NCBI GenBank assembly: GCA_003153475.1
Contig: PLYT01000002.1
Location: 10,022-62,963, forward strand
DNA length: 52,942 nt
Reading direction: 5' to 3'
Source of the DNA: Betaproteobacteria bacterium
GTDB lineage: Bacteria; Pseudomonadota; Gammaproteobacteria; Burkholderiales; Casimicrobiaceae
Part shown: positions 34,042 through 43,474 of the stretch, one piece after another
Layout: each line of letters starts with the position of its first letter
How positions within the stretch are numbered: the stretch's first letter is position 1
The notes under the pieces: generated by a model
The model's database searches: none
Told to the model about the DNA's origin: nothing
Seen by the model: the letters and a program-made list of their open reading frames with translations, nothing else
Program-made: the position numbers and the translations under genes

Positions 34042-34654
34042 GATCCATCCAGTCCGCGGTGGCAGTCGCGTCGGCGAACGCTTCTTTTCGCAGCCCGGAT
34101 GCGACCCGCCGGCGGTCCGCCTCGTCCTTGTTTTGCGACAGTTTGAGTTTGGCGTCGATGCGCTCGATCGCGATCTCGAATGCGACGATCGCGCCGACCA
34201 TCGCGTCGAGCCGCGCACCTTCGAGCTGCAGCCGCCATGGCGTTGTCCTGCGGCCTTCGAAACGTTCGATCAATTGCTGCAATGTCGCCAGGGTTGCGGC
34301 GCGGTCGGCGACGACCTCGGCGCGGCCGAGGACGTGGACTACCGCATAGTTCCAGGTCGGTACCTGGCTTGCGGGCTCCGCGTACCAGGAGGGTGACACA
34401 TAGGCATGCGGACCATGGAAGATCGCAAGCGTCGCGCCGTCGCCGAAATGACGCCAATGCGGATTGGCGCGCGCCATGTGGCCGATCAGGCTGCCATGCG
34501 GTCCGGGGGTAGACTGATGCAGCAGCGGCAGGTGGCTGACCTGCGGCTCGCCGGCGCCGGCGGTGATGAGCGTCGCGAACGGGTGCTCGTCGAAAAGCCG
34601 CGCGATCGCCGCCCGGTCGTCGCTCGCAAACGCCGGCGGGCGGTAGAGGCTCAT
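34022..34654 (-). CDS. PaiB-like FMN-binding split-barrel protein
   Basis: 210 residues of the PaiB family, whose Bacillus founding member represses sporulation and protease genes; elsewhere members are flavin-binding split-barrel proteins of unclear role. Signature segments: MSLYRPPAFASDD, FPFATLITAGAGEP-like FATLITAGAGEPQVSHLPLL, ANPHWRHF, VSPSWY and VPTWNYAVVHVLG. The ATG (34654) overlaps the TGA of the HslV-like gene by four bases, so translation is coupled. The C-terminal tail (ERIDAKLKLSQNKD) is standard. Transcriptional regulation is not supported by a DNA-binding motif here. Confidence 0.86.
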   Translation of the reverse strand: MSLYRPPAFASDDRAAIARLFDEHPFATLITAGAGEPQVSHLPLLHQSTPGPHGSLIGHMARANPHWRHFGDGATLAIFHGPHAYVSPSWYAEPASQVPTWNYAVVHVLGRAEVVADRAATLATLQQLIERFEGRRTTPWRLQLEGARLDAMVGAIVAFEIAIERIDAKLKLSQNKDEADRRRVASGLRKEAFADATATADWMDREAGSD

Positions 34655-35217
34655 CGCAGCGCCAACGTGTAGATCGTCAGCGGCAGCGCCGAATTCTTGT
34701 CGAACGTCGTGCCCGCGTCGATACCCGCCTTGGCGACCGCGCTGGCAGAGCGCAGGCGTCCGTATATGCTGTGCATCGCGCCGAGCGCGAAGTCGCGGCC
34801 CGATCCCACCGCCCAGAAGTGGTTGTACTCGAACACCTCGCGCATCGAGTAGACGCCGAAAATGCCGTGCGCGTTGGCGATCAACGCCGTCATCTGCGTC
34901 GATTCGTACGGGTCGTCTTCCTCCTCCTTCGGATTGAGGAAGTGCTGCTCCTTGAGGATAGGATGCAGCTTGCGAAAGGTCTCGAATATCGCGCGCCGCG
35001 TCGAAAAGTCCAGGTCCTCGTGCTTGGCCAGCAGGTTCTCGAACACCAGCTGGTGCGCGGCGCTGCCGCACAAGCCGATATAGGTGCCGCGATGATGGAC
35101 GATTTTTTCGTAGGCGCGGTCGAAATAGGCCGAGAGCCGCGTATCGCCGAACGTCGTCAGCGAGTCGGCGGCGATGGCGATCTCCTTGTTCTTGCGGACG
35201 GCGACGAGTGTGGTCAT
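34651..35217 (-). CDS. HslV-like proteasome-family peptidase (betaproteobacterial proteasome homologue type)
   Basis: 188 residues. After removal of Met the N-terminal threonine is exposed (MTTLVAVRK), and Asp18 of AADS is where the Ntn hydrolase Asp17 belongs. A short insertion follows, and Lys38 (AYEKI) is a candidate catalytic lysine. The sequence differs from HslV in having NPKEEEDDPYES and the ending DKNSALPLTIYTLA. It matches in outline the betaproteobacterial proteasome homologue (BPH) class, known as tetradecameric double rings. Its regulator ATPase is unknown. The start at 35217 follows no strong ribosome site. It heads the operon with the PaiB-like and S4 genes. Confidence 0.82.
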   Translation of the reverse strand: MTTLVAVRKNKEIAIAADSLTTFGDTRLSAYFDRAYEKIVHHRGTYIGLCGSAAHQLVFENLLAKHEDLDFSTRRAIFETFRKLHPILKEQHFLNPKEEEDDPYESTQMTALIANAHGIFGVYSMREVFEYNHFWAVGSGRDFALGAMHSIYGRLRSASAVAKAGIDAGTTFDKNSALPLTIYTLALR

Positions 35218-35345
35218 GACGGAATCGAATCGAAACGGGGAACAGCGGATCGCAGGTGCACTGGGCGACCAGCGCATGTCGCAATTATAACGCCGCGGCG
35301 CCGGCGACCGTCCCGCGGCGCCATTGCAGCAGCGGCGCTCCCGAC

Positions 35346-36269
35346 CTAGCGCGCGAATGGCTGGCTTGCCACGTCGGCGTCCGACGGCAGCATCGCCACC
35401 GGAGGCAGCGAGCGCGAATCCCAGGCGGCGATCGCCCAGCGCCAGAACGCCGCCACCGAGCGCGGCGGGCGCTGGGGGGCGGACTGACCGAGAAATTGCC
35501 AGGCGCGGAACAAGGCCGGAAGCGGGTCGTCGGGCAACTGCGCCGCGCCGGTTTCCTTCGATAGCTTCCGCCCGGATCCGTCGATGGCAATCGGATGGTG
35601 CAGGTAGGTCGGCGTCGCGAACCCGAGCTGGCGCTGCAGCCAGATCTGCCGCGGCGTCGACGCGAGCAAATCGGCGCCGCGCACGACGTCGGTGATTCCC
35701 TGCAACGCGTCGTCGACGACGACTGCGAGCTGATAGGCGAACAAGCCGTCGCCGCGCCTGACGACGAAATCGCCCACATCGCGATCCAGACGCTGTTGCT
35801 GTCTGCCCTGGAGGCGATCGCTGAATGCAACCGGCGCGTCATCTACGAGGACGCGCCACGCGCGTCCTTCGGTGCCTGCGACGGGGCGGCCCCGGCAGGT
35901 GCCCGGATAGACGCGCTCACCGGCAGGACCGGGTAGCGTCGCTTCGAGCTCGCGTCGCGTGCACGCGCAGGCGAACAACCGGCCCTGCTCGCGCAAGCGG
36001 TCGAGTGCCTGCGCATAGAGCGCGCCTCGCTCGCTTTGCTTGCACACCGGACCATCCCAGACGAAGCCGTACGTCGTGAGCGTGGCTGCAATCGCCTCGG
36101 CCGCACCGGCGCGCCGGCGCGTCAGGTCGACGTCCTCGATGCGCAGCAGCCATTCGCCGCCCTGTGCACGAGCATCGCAGTAGCTCGCGAGCGCTGCGAT
36201 CAGCGAGCCGAAATGCAGCGCTCCGGTGGGCGAGGGTGCGAAACGGCCGCGATAGCGCGGCGGACTCAC
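35346..36269 (-). CDS. gluQ: Glutamyl-Q tRNA(Asp) synthetase
   Basis: 307 residues. It attaches glutamate to queuosine of tRNA(Asp), so it belongs with queG at 24.8-26.0 kb. The class I HIGH-like HFGS in SPTGALHFGSLIAAL (~9-24), zinc ligands in CACTRRELEA and YPGTCRG, and KLSKE (KMSKS-like) show the fold; there is no anticodon-binding domain, as expected. It starts with a GTG whose last bases form the TGA of the lytic transglycosylase gene (GTGA overlap). Confidence 0.92.
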   Translation of the reverse strand: MSPPRYRGRFAPSPTGALHFGSLIAALASYCDARAQGGEWLLRIEDVDLTRRRAGAAEAIAATLTTYGFVWDGPVCKQSERGALYAQALDRLREQGRLFACACTRRELEATLPGPAGERVYPGTCRGRPVAGTEGRAWRVLVDDAPVAFSDRLQGRQQQRLDRDVGDFVVRRGDGLFAYQLAVVVDDALQGITDVVRGADLLASTPRQIWLQRQLGFATPTYLHHPIAIDGSGRKLSKETGAAQLPDDPLPALFRAWQFLGQSAPQRPPRSVAAFWRWAIAAWDSRSLPPVAMLPSDADVASQPFAR

Positions 36270-36931
36270 TTGGCGGCGCTGGCGCCGACCGCCGCGGTCG
36301 CCGGGCCGGCCGAGGCCGCGCTTTCTTTCGGCGGGTCCCAGCGCCACTTCGACAGCATCAGTCCGATCACGTGCGTCGGATAGTCGGCCTGCCCAAGGCT
36401 GCCGTTGTAGCGCCCCAGGGCGCGGAAATAATCGCCGTTCTCGCGACCCAGGTAATAGCGCAGGACCGTGCAGCCGTAGCGCAGGTTGGTACGCAAATGA
36501 AAAAGATCTTGGTCGGCGTTGCCGATGTTGTTCACCCAGAACGGCATCACCTGCATGTACCCGCGTGCTCCGGCGCCGGAAACGGCGAACTTGCGGAAGT
36601 TGCTTTCGTACTCGATCAGGCCGAGGACGAGTTGCGGGTCGAGTCCGGCGCGGCTTGCCTCGTACTGCACGGTGATCAGGAAGTCGCGGCGCGTCGGCCA
36701 ATCCGGCATTTTCTTGACCAGCCGTGACGCCATGTCGGCGAGCCAGGCCCGGCCCTCGCCCTCGGTGGCAAACATCAGACGCGGCGCCGGAAAGTCACTG
36801 ACGGCGCGGTGCAGCGAATTCTGCACGCTTGCGGACAGTGCTTCCTCGACCTGCGCGCCGGCGTGCGCGCCCGCCGGCGCCAGCAGCAGCGCGGCAAGGA
36901 CGATGCCGACGTGACGCGCTCGCATTATCAT
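36266..36931 (-). CDS. Lytic transglycosylase (SLT family)
   Basis: 221 residues. A signal peptide ([19 protein letters not shown]) is followed by an SLT domain (~75-200). The catalytic Glu is in [10 protein letters not shown], and [15 protein letters not shown] and [14 protein letters not shown] are typical active-site motifs. It cleaves murein glycan strands to anhydromuramoyl products in the periplasm. No lipobox is visible, so the form is periplasmic rather than lipid-anchored. The ATG overlaps the proS TGA by four bases (ATGA), and its own stop overlaps gluQ, giving a chain of coupled genes proS-transglycosylase-gluQ. Confidence 0.9.
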   Translation of the reverse strand: MIMRARHVGIVLAALLLAPAGAHAGAQVEEALSASVQNSLHRAVSDFPAPRLMFATEGEGRAWLADMASRLVKKMPDWPTRRDFLITVQYEASRAGLDPQLVLGLIEYESNFRKFAVSGAGARGYMQVMPFWVNNIGNADQDLFHLRTNLRYGCTVLRYYLGRENGDYFRALGRYNGSLGQADYPTHVIGLMLSKWRWDPPKESAASAGPATAAVGASAAK

Positions 36932-38640
36932 CCGCAAAGCTTCGATTGCAGGAATGCCGCGGCATCGGCGAGCGGCACTGCCGTCGGTTGCGTCTCGCGC
37001 CGACCCTGGTATTCGACCTTGCCTTCTTTCAGGCCGCGATCGCCGATGGTGACGCGATGCGGGATGCCGATCAGCTCGAGGTCGGCGAACATCACGCCGG
37101 GGCGCTCGCCGCGGTCGTCGAGCAGCACCTCGATGCCTGCCGCCTCGAGTTCGCCATGCAGCTGCTCGGCGGCGGCGCGCACCGCGTCGCTGCGGTCGTA
37201 CCCGATCGCCGCGATTGCGACGGTGAACGGGGCGAGCGGTTCGGGCCAGACGATGCCCTTGTCGTCGCAATGCTGCTCGATCGCAGCGGCGACGACGCGG
37301 GTCATGCCGATGCCGTAGCAGCCCATCTGCATCGGCTGTGGCTGACCCGCGGCGTCGAGAAACGTCGCTCCCATCGCCGCCGAATAGACGGTGCCCAGCG
37401 CAAAGACGTGACCGACCTCGATGCCCCGCGCGATCGCGAGGTCGCCCTGCCCGTCGGGCGAGGGATCGCCGGCGACCACGTTGCGGATGTCGGCGACACG
37501 GTCGGGCTCGCGGCAATCGCGTCCGAAATTGACGCCGCGCAGGTGGTAATCGGCCTCGTTGGCGCCGCAGACGAAGTCGCTCATCACGGCGACGGTGCGA
37601 TCGGCGATCAGCGGCATGTCCTCGGCGATTCCGACGGGGCCGAGGTAGCCCGGAGCGCAGCCGGTCGCCGCCGTGATCTCCGCCTCGCTCGCCCAGCGGA
37701 ATCCCTCGAGCCCGTCAAGCTTGCCGACCTTGACCTCGTTCAGGCTGTGATCGCCGCGCAGCAGCAGCATGTGCACCCTCCCGCCGGCGTGGAGCATGAT
37801 GCATTTCACCGTGCGCCCCAGCGGCAGCTGCAATAACGCGGCGACGTCCTCGCAGGTCGACATGCCCGGTGTGGCCACCTTTTGCATCGGCTCGGCGGGT
37901 ACCGCGCGATGGGCATGCGGCGCGACCGCTTCGGCGAGCTCGAGATTGGCGGCGTAATCCGAAGCCGGGCACCAGGCGATCGCGTCCTCGCCCGAATCGG
38001 CGAGCACCTGGAATTCGTCCGACGCGCTACCGCCGATCTGTCCGGTGTCCGCGGCGACCGCGCGGAACTGGAGTCCGAGCCGGGTGAATATGCGTGCGTA
38101 CGCGTCGTACATCAGCCGGTACGATTGCAGCATGCCGGCGGTGTCGACATCGAACGAATACGCGTCCTTCATGATGAATTCGCGCGATCGCATCACGCCG
38201 AAGCGCGGGCGAACCTCGTCGCGAAACTTGACCTGGATATGGTAGAGGTTGACCGGCAGCTGCCGGTAGCTCTTCAGATCCTTGCGCGCGATGTCGGTGA
38301 CTACCTCCTCGGACGTCGGCTGCATGATGAAATCGCGCTGATGACGATCCTTCAGGCGCAGCAGCTCGGGCCCGTACTTGTCCCAGCGTCCCGACTCCTG
38401 CCAGAGCTCGGCCGGCTGGATGACCGGCATCAGGAGCTCGATCGCGCCGGCCCGGTTCATCTCCTCGCGCACCACGGCTTCGACCTTGCGCAGAACACGC
38501 AGTCCCAGCGGCATCCAGGTGTAGATCCCGGCGGAAACCCGCTTGATCATGCCGGAGCGCAGCATCAGACGATGGCTGGCGAGCTCGGCCTCGGCAGGAG
38601 CTTCCTTGAGCGTCGAAAGAAAAAACCGCGATACGTGCAT
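36928..38640 (-). CDS. proS: Prolyl-tRNA synthetase
   Basis: 570 residues, bacterial-type ProS. Class II motifs are present: motif 1 in [18 protein letters not shown], motif 2 in [21 protein letters not shown] and motif 3 in [16 protein letters not shown]. The insertion (editing) domain lies between motifs 2 and 3 (~225-405) and hydrolyses mischarged Ala-tRNA(Pro); the C-terminal anticodon-binding domain has [21 protein letters not shown]. The start at 38640 ([19 protein letters not shown]) is the standard one. A TAAAAT hexamer lies about 30 bases upstream. Confidence 0.96.
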   Translation of the reverse strand: MHVSRFFLSTLKEAPAEAELASHRLMLRSGMIKRVSAGIYTWMPLGLRVLRKVEAVVREEMNRAGAIELLMPVIQPAELWQESGRWDKYGPELLRLKDRHQRDFIMQPTSEEVVTDIARKDLKSYRQLPVNLYHIQVKFRDEVRPRFGVMRSREFIMKDAYSFDVDTAGMLQSYRLMYDAYARIFTRLGLQFRAVAADTGQIGGSASDEFQVLADSGEDAIAWCPASDYAANLELAEAVAPHAHRAVPAEPMQKVATPGMSTCEDVAALLQLPLGRTVKCIMLHAGGRVHMLLLRGDHSLNEVKVGKLDGLEGFRWASEAEITAATGCAPGYLGPVGIAEDMPLIADRTVAVMSDFVCGANEADYHLRGVNFGRDCREPDRVADIRNVVAGDPSPDGQGDLAIARGIEVGHVFALGTVYSAAMGATFLDAAGQPQPMQMGCYGIGMTRVVAAAIEQHCDDKGIVWPEPLAPFTVAIAAIGYDRSDAVRAAAEQLHGELEAAGIEVLLDDRGERPGVMFADLELIGIPHRVTIGDRGLKEGKVEYQGRRETQPTAVPLADAAAFLQSKLCG

Positions 38641-38744
38641 CGGCTGCCCGGGTTTTTGCAAACCACGCATTTTACGTGAAAGGCGCGATGGCTTCGCGCC
38701 CGGGCGGCGATGGGCCGACGCTGTACGCGCCGGACCGCGGGGTT

Positions 38745-39188
38745 CTAGCGCACGACGATGACCGGGACTTTGGAGTGCGTCAGCACCTTTTGTGTCTCGC
38801 TGCCCAGCAGCAGGGCCGAGACGCCGCGGCGACCGTGCGACGCCATCACGATCACATCGCTGCGATGCTTGCGGGCAGCGGCGAGAATCGCGTGCCATGG
38901 CGTCGAGTCGACCGCATGCGCGCGGTCGAATGCAACCCGTGCCGTCTTCGCTTTGGCCGCGATCGTGCCGAGGATCTTGTCGGCTTCCTCCTTGCAGATC
39001 GCCGCATACTCGCGACGCGACATCGGCTCGATGATCGTTCCTTCGGCGTACATCGGCAGCGGATAGTCGGCCGAAGCATAAAACGCCGTCAGCTTGGCGC
39101 CGAGCGCCTTGGCCAGCGCAATGGCGTGGGCGACGGCCTTGCCGGAAAGCCGCGTGCCGTCGGTCGCGACAAGGATGTTCTTGTACAA
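38745..39188 (-). CDS. Universal stress protein (UspA family)
   Basis: 147 residues. A TTG start at 39188 is chosen because a ggaggt ribosome site lies eight bases upstream and the encoded [12 protein letters not shown] is the canonical UspA opening. A longer frame from 39302 has no site. The ATP-binding motif [18 protein letters not shown] (G2xG9xG(S/T) type) is intact, so it is of the ATP-binding subclass. Single-domain, cytoplasmic. It is 104 bases upstream of proS, on the same strand. Confidence 0.88.
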   Translation of the reverse strand: MYKNILVATDGTRLSGKAVAHAIALAKALGAKLTAFYASADYPLPMYAEGTIIEPMSRREYAAICKEEADKILGTIAAKAKTARVAFDRAHAVDSTPWHAILAAARKHRSDVIVMASHGRRGVSALLLGSETQKVLTHSKVPVIVVR

Positions 39189-39307
39189 GGTCTGACCTCC
39201 GATAAGAAACGCGCCCGCATGCCCGCAATGCCACGGCGCCCGCTGCCAATTATGCGCCGCAGCGACGGGCTTGGACCGGTGATTTCGGCATGCGACAATC
39301 AAAAACT

Positions 39308-40450
39308 ATGCAGATCGACGACCCGCGGGTGTTCGCAGCCAAGGCCGACTCCGCCCACGCGCCGCTGTTCGACATGGCCGAGGCGAGCCTCGCCGCCTCG
39401 AGCGCCGCGCGCGCCGACGAAATCGATCGGGTGCTCGCCAAGGCGCTGGCGCAGCGTCTGATCGCCGGCGAAGGATCGTTCGTCGCCGAGCTCCTCGCCG
39501 CGGCGCCCTCGGCGCCGGTGATGCGGCATCTGTGGCGCCGCTTGGTCGACGCCTGGCGCGAAGCATCGCGCGGCGAGGAAAGCGATCGGCTGACGGCGAC
39601 GTTCTTTGCGATCCCGCTGGTTTTGGTTGCGGCGGGCAAGGACAGCGACGGCGAGATCGCCGGCGTGCTCGGCGATAGCGCAAGAGTCGCGGCGATCCTG
39701 CGCGAGCACCGCGCCCTCGGCGGCAGCGAGACGTTCGCGCTGGCTTCGCCGTTAGTCGCCTCCGACGCATTCGACCTCACCCGCCTGCCGCAGCTTCTCG
39801 CGTGGCAACGGCAAGCGGCCGACGGCGGCGTCGATCATCTCGATCTGCCTCCGACACCGATCGCGATCAAGGCCGCACAGGAAGGCGTGCACCTGCGCTT
39901 TCTGACCGGCGTGGCGCTCGCCGCGCCCGGTGTCGACCTGCTGGGCGAAAGCGATGCCGTTGCGGGTGCAATGGCCCTCGCGCAGGAGCTGGCCCGCCAG
40001 CTTGCCGGACCCGGCTATTCGGTGCTGGCGCTGCCTCGCAACGCCCAGTCGCCGCTGGCCGCCTTGCAACAGGGGCGCGCCGCGCAGCGGGACATCGGCG
40101 CGCAGCTTTTCGCCAGCAATGCGATTCGCCGCCTGCGCGCCAGCGTCGGCGAGCCCTCGGCGGTCATCAGCGCGCACCGCTGCGCAGGCGCGCCGGGCAG
40201 CGGCGAATTACGCCTGTCGCTGTCCAGCCCATTCGACCCACGCCAGGCCGAGGGCTTTCGCTGCCCGCTGTTTGCCGGCGATCGCGCCGCCGACGTGGCG
40301 CGGATGCTCGCCGACCTGATGCGCGATTGCCGGGTCACCGACGTGCAGGCGCTCCCCGGTGTGCATGGCGATCGCGACCAGGCAACCGGTCTCACCCTGC
40401 TGTTCAAGGCCGACGCGCTCGTCGAGACGCAGCCGCAGATCGTCCATTGA
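39308..40450 (+). CDS. Conserved hypothetical protein, unrecognised
   Basis: 380 residues from the ATG at 39308; an in-frame ATG six codons earlier is also possible. It is Ala-rich and mainly helical in the first 160 residues (MAEASLAASSAARADEIDRV, HLWRRLVDAWREASRG), then mixed (DHLDLPPTPIAIKAAQEGVH, VDLLGESDAVAGAMALAQEL). I see no catalytic motif, signal peptide or membrane helix. A GACAAT hexamer ends eight bases before the ATG with TTGGAC 17 bases further upstream, suggesting an almost leaderless transcript. The cupin gene begins eight bases after its stop, so the two are an operon. Confidence 0.7.
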   Translation: MQIDDPRVFAAKADSAHAPLFDMAEASLAASSAARADEIDRVLAKALAQRLIAGEGSFVAELLAAAPSAPVMRHLWRRLVDAWREASRGEESDRLTATFFAIPLVLVAAGKDSDGEIAGVLGDSARVAAILREHRALGGSETFALASPLVASDAFDLTRLPQLLAWQRQAADGGVDHLDLPPTPIAIKAAQEGVHLRFLTGVALAAPGVDLLGESDAVAGAMALAQELARQLAGPGYSVLALPRNAQSPLAALQQGRAAQRDIGAQLFASNAIRRLRASVGEPSAVISAHRCAGAPGSGELRLSLSSPFDPRQAEGFRCPLFAGDRAADVARMLADLMRDCRVTDVQALPGVHGDRDQATGLTLLFKADALVETQPQIVH

Positions 40451-40458
40451 GCCAACGG

Positions 40459-40827
40459 ATGCGCAAGCTCCAGGGGAATGCCGATCCGGCGGAGCGCTGC
40501 CACATCACGGTGGAAGAGGCGGTGCCGCTTTTGCCGATGCCGGACGGCAAGCGATCGGTCGCGCTGTTCGAGCACGGGACCTTGCAGGTCAAGCTCTACG
40601 CGCCTCGCGGCACCGACCCGCAGTCGCCGCACACTCGCGACGACTTCTATGTGATTGCGCGCGGCGGCGGATGGTTCGTCAATGGCGAGGTTCGCCATCG
40701 CGTCGCGCCGCACGACGTGCTGTTCATCGCGGCCGGCGTCGTGCATCGCTTCGACGCATTTTCCGACGACTTCCAGGCCTGGGTCTTATTCTATGGCCCG
40801 GAGGGCGGGGAAGCCGACGGCGCTTGA
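40459..40827 (+). CDS. Small cupin-domain protein
   Basis: 122 residues, single cupin barrel. The two cupin motifs are seen as SPHTRDDFYVIARGGGWFVNG (parts: PHTRDDFYVI, GGGWFVNGE) and DVLFIAAGVVHRFDAF. Metal ligand candidates are His in PHTRDD, Asp/Glu nearby, and His in VVHRF. The start at 40459 is used; a TTG at 40447 that overlaps the preceding TGA is also possible. Cupins of this form range from enzymes to sugar-binding proteins, so the reaction is not assigned. Confidence 0.82.
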   Translation: MRKLQGNADPAERCHITVEEAVPLLPMPDGKRSVALFEHGTLQVKLYAPRGTDPQSPHTRDDFYVIARGGGWFVNGEVRHRVAPHDVLFIAAGVVHRFDAFSDDFQAWVLFYGPEGGEADGA

Positions 40828-40852
40828 GTTTCAGCGCCTGGGCGTCCGGACG

Positions 40853-41569
40853 CTAGCGGCGCCTGATCTTGCCGATCCCGCTGATGTCCTGCTCGAGCCG
40901 CGGATTGCCGGCGTATTCGACCAGCCCGGCGCCGGAAATTTCGGCCTTGAGCGAGGTCTTCGCGTTGACGATCGCCTTGCCCGCACCGCTCACCTGCAGC
41001 GCGATGTTGTCGCTGACCAGGTCGGCGGCCAGATACGAGCCGGCGCCCGACAGGTCGATGTTCTGCTCGGCGACCTTGCCGGCAATCTCGGCTTTGATTG
41101 CGCCCGCACCATCCAGCCGCAGCCTGGTCGCCTGCAGGTCGCCGATCTTGAGCTTGCAGGCGCCGGCGAAATCGAGCCGCAGCTCGTTCGCCTTCAGGCT
41201 ATCGGCGATGATGTTGACCGCGCCGGAGGCCTCGATCCGCTCGAGCTGGATCAGGTTGATCGTGATTCGCGGCGTGCGCGTGGCGCTGCCGCCGAAGATC
41301 CACTGCCACCAGTGGCTCTGGTCGACCAGGCTGATCCGCAGCGTCTTGCCGCGCACGTCGGTGCGAATCTGCTTCAGGCCCTGCGCGGTGGCCTCCAGGC
41401 TGAGCCCCTCGGTCGTGCCCTGTCGCAGCGTGATATCGGCCTGACCGTCGATTTCGATCCGCGAAAAGCCCGTCGCGGCACGGGTTTCGTGCAGGACCTC
41501 CGCGGCATAGGCCCCGCCGGCGGCAACAGCGGTCCAAAGCGCGGTAACAGCGATCAGCAGGGTCTTCAA
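40853..41569 (-). CDS. Exported GIN-domain (DUF2807) protein
   Basis: 238 residues from a TTG at 41569, chosen because it gives a clean signal peptide (LLIAVTALWTAVAAGGAYA); an ATG at 41641 would put 24 residues with no signal character in front. The mature region repeats short beta strands with many SGAG/ASGAV/DGAGAI turns (GAVNIIAD, GACKLKIG, GAGAIKAE, GAGSYLAA, GAGKAIVN), the right-handed beta-solenoid typical of the putative auto-transporter adhesin head GIN domain. Periplasmic or surface location follows from the signal. Function unknown. Confidence 0.78.
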   Translation of the reverse strand: MKTLLIAVTALWTAVAAGGAYAAEVLHETRAATGFSRIEIDGQADITLRQGTTEGLSLEATAQGLKQIRTDVRGKTLRISLVDQSHWWQWIFGGSATRTPRITINLIQLERIEASGAVNIIADSLKANELRLDFAGACKLKIGDLQATRLRLDGAGAIKAEIAGKVAEQNIDLSGAGSYLAADLVSDNIALQVSGAGKAIVNAKTSLKAEISGAGLVEYAGNPRLEQDISGIGKIRRR

Positions 41570-41650
41570 AGCGGCTTCCCGAGGGTGGCAATACCGGTTG
41601 GATGCGCCGGGCACCGGCGGTGGATTCACCATCTGTAGCACCCGACGCCT

Positions 41651-42172
41651 CTAGCTCGCCTTGAAATCCGCCCGGTACCTGCGGGCGTTGTCGACATAAT
41701 GATCGGCAATCCACCGGATCCGGGCGACCTCGTCGTCCTCGAGCGTGCGCACCACCTTGCCGGGCGAGCCCAGCACCAGCGATCGGTCGGGGATCGTCTT
41801 GCCCTCGGCGATCAATGTGTTGGCGCCGATCAGGCAGTCGCGGCCGACCCGGGCACCGTTGAGGATCACCGCCTTGATGCCGATCAGCGACCCTTCGCCG
41901 ATCGTGCACCCATGCAGCATCACCAGGTGCCCGACTGACACCGAAGGACCCAGGGTCAGCGGAATGCCGGCGTCGGTGTGCAGCACCGAGCCGTCCTGGA
42001 TGTTCGATCGAGCCCCGATTCGGATCGTGTCGTTGTCGCCGCGAATGACGACGTTGAACCACACCGAGGACTCGCTTTCGAGGACGACGTCGCCGATGAC
42101 GGTGGCGTTGGGCGCGATGTAGTGTCCGCCGCCAATGAGCTGTACGTTGCGCGAACCCAGAGCGTAGAGCAT
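41651..42172 (-). CDS. Gamma-class carbonic anhydrase-like hexapeptide protein
   Basis: 173 residues, left-handed beta-helix (hexapeptide repeats from ~15 to ~140: [34 protein letters not shown]). Zinc ligand histidines are kept in VLHTDAG and GHLVMLHGC, as in CamH/YrdA and PaaY. It therefore is either a true gamma carbonic anhydrase or a thioesterase-like relative. The start at 42172 (MLYALGSRN) is family-typical; an ATG at 42211 adds 13 extra residues. It is 210 bases from the RDD gene, with its own promoter likely. Confidence 0.88.
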   Translation of the reverse strand: MLYALGSRNVQLIGGGHYIAPNATVIGDVVLESESSVWFNVVIRGDNDTIRIGARSNIQDGSVLHTDAGIPLTLGPSVSVGHLVMLHGCTIGEGSLIGIKAVILNGARVGRDCLIGANTLIAEGKTIPDRSLVLGSPGKVVRTLEDDEVARIRWIADHYVDNARRYRADFKAS

Positions 42173-42206
42173 CGAAGCATGGATAGGAGTAACGCGGCAA
42201 TGATAC

Positions 42207-42233
42207 GGCAAGGCCGCCTCGCCCCTTTTTTTT
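42207..42233 (+). terminator. Terminator-like hairpin with T-run on the plus strand
   Basis: ggcaagg and cctcgcc form a stem with one mismatch around a ccg loop and are followed by eight T residues (42226-42233). No plus-strand gene ends nearby, so it would act only on transcription running against the gamma carbonic anhydrase gene. Confidence 0.4.
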
Positions 42234-42382
42234 GAGCACTACAAGGATCTCGAGCCTGGCAAGTGGTCCGCGTCTCGAGTTGAGTCGGCGCCGACGAAGC
42301 CAAGGCCGAGATCGTCACGTCGCGCGTCACCAGGCAGCGCAGCTCAGACCGCGCTTCCACGCCGGTCCTTGGCGGCTGGCTT

Positions 42383-42925
42383 TCAGCGCTCCGACGGCGG
42401 GTCGGCGGTCCGTGGCGTGGCCGCCGTGTGCAGCAGCCGCGTGCCGGCCAAGCGGTCGTGCAGAAACTGCTGGTCCCGATCGACCAGCGCCCAGGCGTAG
42501 TTGACCATCAGCAGGGCAGCAGCCCAGCGGCGCAGCCCGTATGGGCGCAGGACCAGGTACGCGACGATCGTGCAGGCGGGCCCGATCCAGCCGCCAAGGT
42601 AGCGCAGCGCAGCGCGTCCCGGGCTCAACGGAGCGCCAGTGGCCGTCGACAGGGCGAGGCCCCAGGTGTGCATCGGCAGGCTGCGTCTGCCCCCGCTCCA
42701 GAGCGCGATGCAATAGGCCCCCAGGACGGTGAAAAGGCACGCGAAGGAAAGCGCGCGCGCACCCGCGCCGGGCAGGGCTAATGCAGGGCCGGCGGTCGTG
42801 GCGCCGGTCAGCGGAAGCAGGACCAGGCCGATGGCCACCGCCACTGCGCCCAGCAGCAGGCTTTCGTACAGGCTGGCAGCCAGACGCCGCGCGAGGCCGG
42901 CCTGCGGTCGATCGATCGCCGCCAT
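42383..42925 (-). CDS. RDD-family membrane protein
   Basis: 180 residues, with the RDD domain. Segments: GLARRLAASLYESLLLGAVAVAIGLVLLP (in parts ARRLAASLYESLLL and AVAVAIGLVLL), the central LSFACLFTVLGAYCIALW, and GGRRSLPMHTWGLAL, with the family Arg/Asp-Asp pattern partly degenerate. Its last part (NYAWALVDRDQQFLHDRLAGTRL) is the common RDD ending. It may be a transporter or membrane chaperone. It is the last gene of the sigma-DUF3619-DUF3106-RDD operon. Confidence 0.85.
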   Translation of the reverse strand: MAAIDRPQAGLARRLAASLYESLLLGAVAVAIGLVLLPLTGATTAGPALALPGAGARALSFACLFTVLGAYCIALWSGGRRSLPMHTWGLALSTATGAPLSPGRAALRYLGGWIGPACTIVAYLVLRPYGLRRWAAALLMVNYAWALVDRDQQFLHDRLAGTRLLHTAATPRTADPPSER

Positions 42926-42946
42926 CGCGCTCTTAGCGTCGTTCGA

Positions 42947-43474
42947 TTATCGGTTGGTTGCGGGGGGCGCCGGCGCGGGTGTCTGCGGCGGTGCGGCCGC
43001 GGCCGCCGGCGGCTTGCCCATGGTGCTCCCGGTCTCGCTTCTGCCCGCGAGCTCGCGGCGCTTTTCCGGCGGCAGCTTCTGATATTCCTGCCATTTTTCC
43101 CGGACTGCTTGCCGCTTTTCCGGCGGCAGCTGTTTCAGCGACTTGTATTGCTCCCGGGCCACGCGCCGCTGGTCCGGCGTCAAGCTCGCCCAGGTGCCCA
43201 TCTGCCGCTGGACCCGCTCCTGCTGCGCCGGAGGCATTTTCGGATAGCGCTGCGCGATGCCCAGCCACTTTTGCTTGCGCGGCGAATCGAGCTGATCCCA
43301 CTGCGGGGCAAGCGGCGCGAGCGCGGCCCTGTTGGCCGGCGAGAGCTCGGCCCAAGTGGGCGAATGCAGGATGACCGGCCCGGCCAGGGCTGGCGCGCCG
43401 AAGCAAGCCGCAAGCAGCGCTGCGACGAGCAGGGCCGAAAGCGATGTCAGTTGTCGGTGCCGCGCTTCAGCCAA
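42947..43474 (-). CDS. Exported DUF3106 protein
   Basis: 175 residues. A signal peptide (SLSALLVAALLAACFGAPALA) is followed by repeated short helices with the DUF3106 pattern WxxLxPxxxxxLxPLxxxWxxL (WAELSPANRAALAPLAPQWDQL), repeats of LPPEKRxxxREKWQEYQKLPPEKRREL, and a Pro/Ala tail. The repeats of PPEKR are characteristic. Periplasmic, function unknown. It overlaps the DUF3619 gene by 28 bases and sits upstream of the RDD gene. Confidence 0.88.
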   Translation of the reverse strand: MAEARHRQLTSLSALLVAALLAACFGAPALAGPVILHSPTWAELSPANRAALAPLAPQWDQLDSPRKQKWLGIAQRYPKMPPAQQERVQRQMGTWASLTPDQRRVAREQYKSLKQLPPEKRQAVREKWQEYQKLPPEKRRELAGRSETGSTMGKPPAAAAAPPQTPAPAPPATNR

